Assembly: GCF_047345485.1 (NCBI RefSeq)
Contig: NZ_JBLFEN010000001.1
Location: 434,001-498,000, forward strand
From: Jejuia sp047345485
GTDB taxonomy: Bacteria > Bacteroidota > Bacteroidia > Flavobacteriales > Flavobacteriaceae
Length of the DNA: 64,000 nucleotides
Reading direction: 5' to 3'
This document shows, piece by piece, positions 60,802 to 64,000 of this stretch (positions are counted from its first letter, which is position 1; every line of letters begins with the position of its first letter). The translations under genes and the position numbers were made by a program. The notes below the pieces were generated by a model that did no database searches, was not told the origin of the DNA, and saw only the letters and a list, made by a program, of their open reading frames with translations.

Positions 60802-60840
60802 AAAGAGGATTACTTGAAAGTAATCCTCTTTAATATATAT
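60802..60840 (+). terminator. Intrinsic terminator after the GH16 gene
   Basis: AAAGAGGATTACTT pairs perfectly with AGTAATCCTCTTT over a short loop, then a TA-rich tail. Confidence 0.8.
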
Positions 60841-60910
60841 TAGATTAAAAAATTAAAGTTAATTTATATCCAACTTATACGTTAAACGTTTCTAACCTAA
60901 CATAAACTAA

Positions 60911-61750
60911 ATGAAATCTAAATTTTACCTATTATCATTTATTATTTTAATTTTTCATACTGCTTGTAAAGACACACCAGGTAAGCCAATTCCCTTAGAA
61001 GAAAATGCATTTAATAATGCAACAGATACATTGGTAGATGATTACAAAAGGCGGCATAACTATACGTTATCTCAAATTAAACAAAAAAGCGATAGCCTTA
61101 TCGAGGCAAAAAGCGAACAAATAAAACTACAGCTACAAAAAAGAGATTTTAAAGTTTTGTACAAAAATGCAGACAGCAGCTTAACAAGTGCAATATTAGA
61201 ATCTGATATTAAAAATCATTTTGATTTTGTCGAAAAGTTTTATGGTAAAATAAAAACGATAAAAGATTATGGTAGTATAATGACTGCAGAATATAGAACT
61301 AATGATTATACGGCTACTTTGATAGATGGAGATAGTTTAAGGTTAAGAGCTATTTTAGCTTTAGATATAGACGATGCAAAACTATCATATTTATCTTTTT
61401 TACCTTATGAAAATAAGGGTAATCAGGAAAAATTTAGAATTATTAATGATATAATGAATCATATAATACATAAAGATATTGATGAAATCTACACAAAAAC
61501 AAATACGTTTTTTAAAGAACAATTAAATAAAGATCAACTTAAATCTCACATCAATAAATATGTAACTAATGAAGATAGTTTTAAAATTCAATCTAACCAA
61601 CCCTTAATTTTTACACATAATAAAATTGGCTTAGTATCAAATGTTGATTTGTATAAGGATACAATACCAACATATAAAGTTAAAATTGCTATGGTTTACG
61701 AATCTGAGGAATTAAAATTAGAAGATATTCAGTTTAAATCTATAAGATAA
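60911..61750 (+). CDS. Uncharacterised lipoprotein
   Basis: 279 residues. Leader with lipobox FHTAC (Cys19), a Lys/Glu-rich probable coiled coil (about 40-85, RRHNYTLSQIKQKSDSLIEA), then a domain with two similar halves (each about 95 residues, with helices followed by LLxxIL-type strands). No family is recognised. It has its own upstream space after the GH16 terminator. Confidence 0.75.
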   Translation: MKSKFYLLSFIILIFHTACKDTPGKPIPLEENAFNNATDTLVDDYKRRHNYTLSQIKQKSDSLIEAKSEQIKLQLQKRDFKVLYKNADSSLTSAILESDIKNHFDFVEKFYGKIKTIKDYGSIMTAEYRTNDYTATLIDGDSLRLRAILALDIDDAKLSYLSFLPYENKGNQEKFRIINDIMNHIIHKDIDEIYTKTNTFFKEQLNKDQLKSHINKYVTNEDSFKIQSNQPLIFTHNKIGLVSNVDLYKDTIPTYKVKIAMVYESEELKLEDIQFKSIR

Positions 61751-61914
61751 ATTAGATTTTATCCAAAAGAGATAATTATAAATAACATTATTTAAAATAA
61801 TATAACGGTTTATGAAAATCACTTATACATTTTATATACCTATTTAACTTGCGGTTTAAATCGATTTTGCAAACACATTTTTACTTACTACTTTTATCTT
61901 TTTAATTTAAATAG

Positions 61915-62388
61915 ATGAAAGCCGTTAATCTTCCTGAAATAAAAAAAGAATTAAATACGCTTTCAAGCACCGAGTTACAACAACTGTGTCTTCGCTTAGC
62001 GCGTTTTAAAAAGGAAAACAAAGAACTTTTAACATATTTACTATTTGAGTCTCATGACGAAGGTGGCTACATTAGTGTAGTAAAAGGTTTTATTGATGAA
62101 GAATTTAATTTGATAAATACCAACAACTTTTATTATATAAAAAAGAGTATTCGTAAAATATTAAGAAATGTAAAAAAGTTTATCCGCTATTCTCAACAAA
62201 AGGAAACTGAGGTAGAACTCCTCCTCTATTTTTGTGAAAAACTAAAAGAATTTACACCTAGTATTCATGGAAGTATACAATTGGTTAATATGTACAATAG
62301 GCAACTACTATTAGCAAAAAAAACAATAGCTAAATTACACGAAGATTTACAGTACGACTATAATTTAATGTTAGAAGAGCTAGAATAG
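61915..62388 (+). CDS. Uncharacterised helical protein
   Basis: 157 residues, soluble, no signal peptide, predicted mostly helical and very charged (KAVNLPEIKKELNTLSSTEL, KKSIRKILRNVKKFIR, ETEVELLLYFCEKLKEF). It resembles small conserved hypothetical proteins of Bacteroidetes (DUF6155-like is a guess). No functional motif is seen. The gap to the previous gene is about 165 bases, so it is probably separate. Confidence 0.7.
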   Translation: MKAVNLPEIKKELNTLSSTELQQLCLRLARFKKENKELLTYLLFESHDEGGYISVVKGFIDEEFNLINTNNFYYIKKSIRKILRNVKKFIRYSQQKETEVELLLYFCEKLKEFTPSIHGSIQLVNMYNRQLLLAKKTIAKLHEDLQYDYNLMLEELE

Positions 62389-62563
62389 AACATTAAACCG
62401 CTAGGTTTTAAAACAACTTAAGTTTCTCTTACATTAAAATTTCATAGATTAAAAGCAATATTCGCTAGTTATCAATGAATAAAAATATACTGTTAAACAA
62501 AAACTAAAACCAACACCCGCACTAGTTTCTTTAATTATATTTGGCGCTTAATAACCTTTAGTT

Positions 62564-64000
62564 ATGCAAAAACACATACGTTTTGTGCTTATAGCACTAT
62601 TCTCGCTATCTATTACCCAAGCACAAAAACCAAAAACACCCTCATCATCAGAAATTTACGAATCTATTCAAAAGTTAAACTTTTTGGGTTCTGTCCTATA
62701 CGTAGCTGCACACCCAGATGATGAAAATACACGTTTAATTGCCTATATGGCTAACCAAGTAAAAGCACGCACTGCATATTTATCATTAACACGTGGTGAT
62801 GGTGGACAAAACCTTATAGGTCCAGAAATTAGAGAACTACTAGGCGTAATACGTACACAAGAACTTTTAGCAGCAAGACGTATTGATGGCGGGGAACAAC
62901 TATTTACAAGAGCAAATGATTTTGGATACTCCAAACACCCCGATGAAACTTTAGAAATTTGGGATAAAAATCAAGTATTAAGCGATGTTGTATTGGCTAT
63001 AAGGCAGTTTAAACCAGATATTATAATCAATAGATTTGACCACAGAACACCTGGCACTACACACGGCCACCATACGACATCTGCAATGTTGAGTATGGAA
63101 GCTTTTGATCTAGCAAATGATAACTCTGCATATCCTAATCAACTAAAACAAACTAGCACATGGAAACCAAAACGTTTATTTTATAATACAAGTTGGTGGC
63201 GTTATGGTAGTAAAGAAGCCTTTGATAAAATAGATAAAAGTAATATGCTAAATTTTGATATTGGCACCTACTACCCTGTAAAAGGAATGTCTAATAATGA
63301 ACTGGCATCTTTGGCAAGTAGTCAACATTTATGTCAAGGTTTTGGGCGTGTTTCTACGCGTGGATCGCAAACTGAATATATAGAATTTTTAAAAGGAGCC
63401 CCATTAGAAAATAATGCACACATATTTGCTGGTATCGATACCTCATGGAATCGCGTTAAAGGTGGAAAAGCTATTGGTGATATATTAAATAATGTTGAAA
63501 AAGAATTCAATTTTCAAAATCCTTCGGTTCATGTTTCAGAGTTATTAAAAGCTTATCAATTACTTCAAAATATTGACAATGAGCATTGGAAAACTCAAAA
63601 ATCAAAAGAATTAAAAGCTATTATTGAAATGTGTGCTGGTTTATATTTAGAAGCTTCTGCAGAAACTAACTGGACCACTGCTGGAGATATGGTAAACTTA
63701 AATTTAGAGGTTTTAAATAGAAGTAAAACACCCATAACGCTTATAAGCATTGGTAATATAAGTAGTACTAGTATTTCAAAAAATATAAATCTTGATAGTA
63801 ATACCCGATTCAGATTTAAAGAAGTCTTAAAAATCAATACTAACGCTACACTTACTACACCGTATTGGTTAGATAAAAAAGGAACCTTAGGCATGTATCA
63901 AGTAGATGACAAAAGTCTTATTGGAAAACCAGAAACACCTAGAGTTTACAATGTAGATTTTAATGTTTTAATTGAAAACACACCCATCACTTTCACTAAA
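62564..64000 (+). CDS. PIG-L-family deacetylase, 3' end cut by the window
   Basis: The frame opens at the ATG at 62564 and runs to the right edge without a stop. Signal peptide (MQKHIRFVLIALFSLSITQA), then the PIG-L zinc motif AHPDDE (residues 49-54: His50, Asp53 and Glu54 as ligand/catalytic residues), LTRGDGGQN, and a later TTHGHHTT with the third metal His. The family removes acetyl groups from N-acetylglucosamine-type sugars or related amides. Large secreted PIG-L proteins of this type have further C-terminal domains that are outside the window. A -7-like TATATTTG lies about 25 bases upstream. Confidence 0.88.
   Translation, partial: MQKHIRFVLIALFSLSITQAQKPKTPSSSEIYESIQKLNFLGSVLYVAAHPDDENTRLIAYMANQVKARTAYLSLTRGDGGQNLIGPEIRELLGVIRTQELLAARRIDGGEQLFTRANDFGYSKHPDETLEIWDKNQVLSDVVLAIRQFKPDIIINRFDHRTPGTTHGHHTTSAMLSMEAFDLANDNSAYPNQLKQTSTWKPKRLFYNTSWWRYGSKEAFDKIDKSNMLNFDIGTYYPVKGMSNNELASLASSQHLCQGFGRVSTRGSQTEYIEFLKGAPLENNAHIFAGIDTSWNRVKGGKAIGDILNNVEKEFNFQNPSVHVSELLKAYQLLQNIDNEHWKTQKSKELKAIIEMCAGLYLEASAETNWTTAGDMVNLNLEVLNRSKTPITLISIGNISSTSISKNINLDSNTRFRFKEVLKINTNATLTTPYWLDKKGTLGMYQVDDKSLIGKPETPRVYNVDFNVLIENTPITFTK

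Overview
The window reads as chromosomal DNA of a marine-type Flavobacteriaceae bacterium (Bacteroidota). The evidence is low GC, start codons without Shine-Dalgarno sequences, several TAnnTTTG-type -7 promoter boxes, a PorQ homologue of the type IX secretion system, menaquinone genes, a fused E1 alpha/beta 2-oxoacid dehydrogenase, and many lipoproteins and outer-membrane proteins. The genus cannot be fixed from sequence alone. No rRNA, tRNA, CRISPR array or intact transposase was seen.

Layout. 1-719 is the 3' part of a YebC/TACO1-type gene. 774-7997 is a minus-strand block with menB, menA, a UPF0173 hydrolase, menC, a CPBP membrane protease and menE. Inside it sits a DUF2490-like protein plus lipoprotein carbonic anhydrase pair. 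8278-12589 holds a small membrane peptide, ung, holA, a solitary HsdR-N-like nuclease domain, a GT2 glycosyltransferase and an OmpA-type lipoprotein. 12983-28619 is mostly housekeeping and envelope genes: a clan GH-A-like lipoprotein, a TsaC/YciO protein, an alpha/beta hydrolase, a UvrD/PcrA helicase, an FMN glutamate-synthase-like protein, a patatin, an M1 peptidase, a PHP-ACT fusion and recG. 35777-56493 is again mostly core: rpsA, a Kbp-like LysM protein, cmk, porQ, a LysM protein, lon, a rhomboid protease, an acyltransferase, glmM, an ACP phosphodiesterase, a gamma-glutamyltransferase split by a stop codon, uvrA, a LOG protein and a degenerate M1-like protein with a likely barrel domain. 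56650-64000 holds the fused E1, a GH16 lipoprotein, two uncharacterised proteins and the start of a PIG-L deacetylase.

The most unusual stretch is 28.6-35.7 kb, between recG and rpsA. The 3' end of recG recurs twice downstream as a direct repeat (28588, 29299, 30991). The two intervals hold a lone lipoprotein gene and a sigma/membrane-protein pair. Next comes what looks like a small integron-type cassette array without a visible integrase. A 54-bp attC-like hairpin occurs three times (31178, 32563, 32974), and a fourth, longer one of different sequence lies at 35254. For two consecutive putative cassettes, the first 10 bases of the cassette are the exact reverse complement of the left arm of its own terminal site, as cassette biology predicts. 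Cargo: a Fic protein with a possible tandem-palindrome operator, a gene-less cassette, and an S41 protease. A truncated IS3-type remnant breaks one attC-like site.

A second layer is a dispersed intergenic element, here called R1, with five copies (14931, 26275, 32674, 35446, 37827). It has conserved ends and a variable centre, and two copies carry the same kind of palindromic insertion. None of these repeats could be searched against other genomes here, so their novelty is not established.
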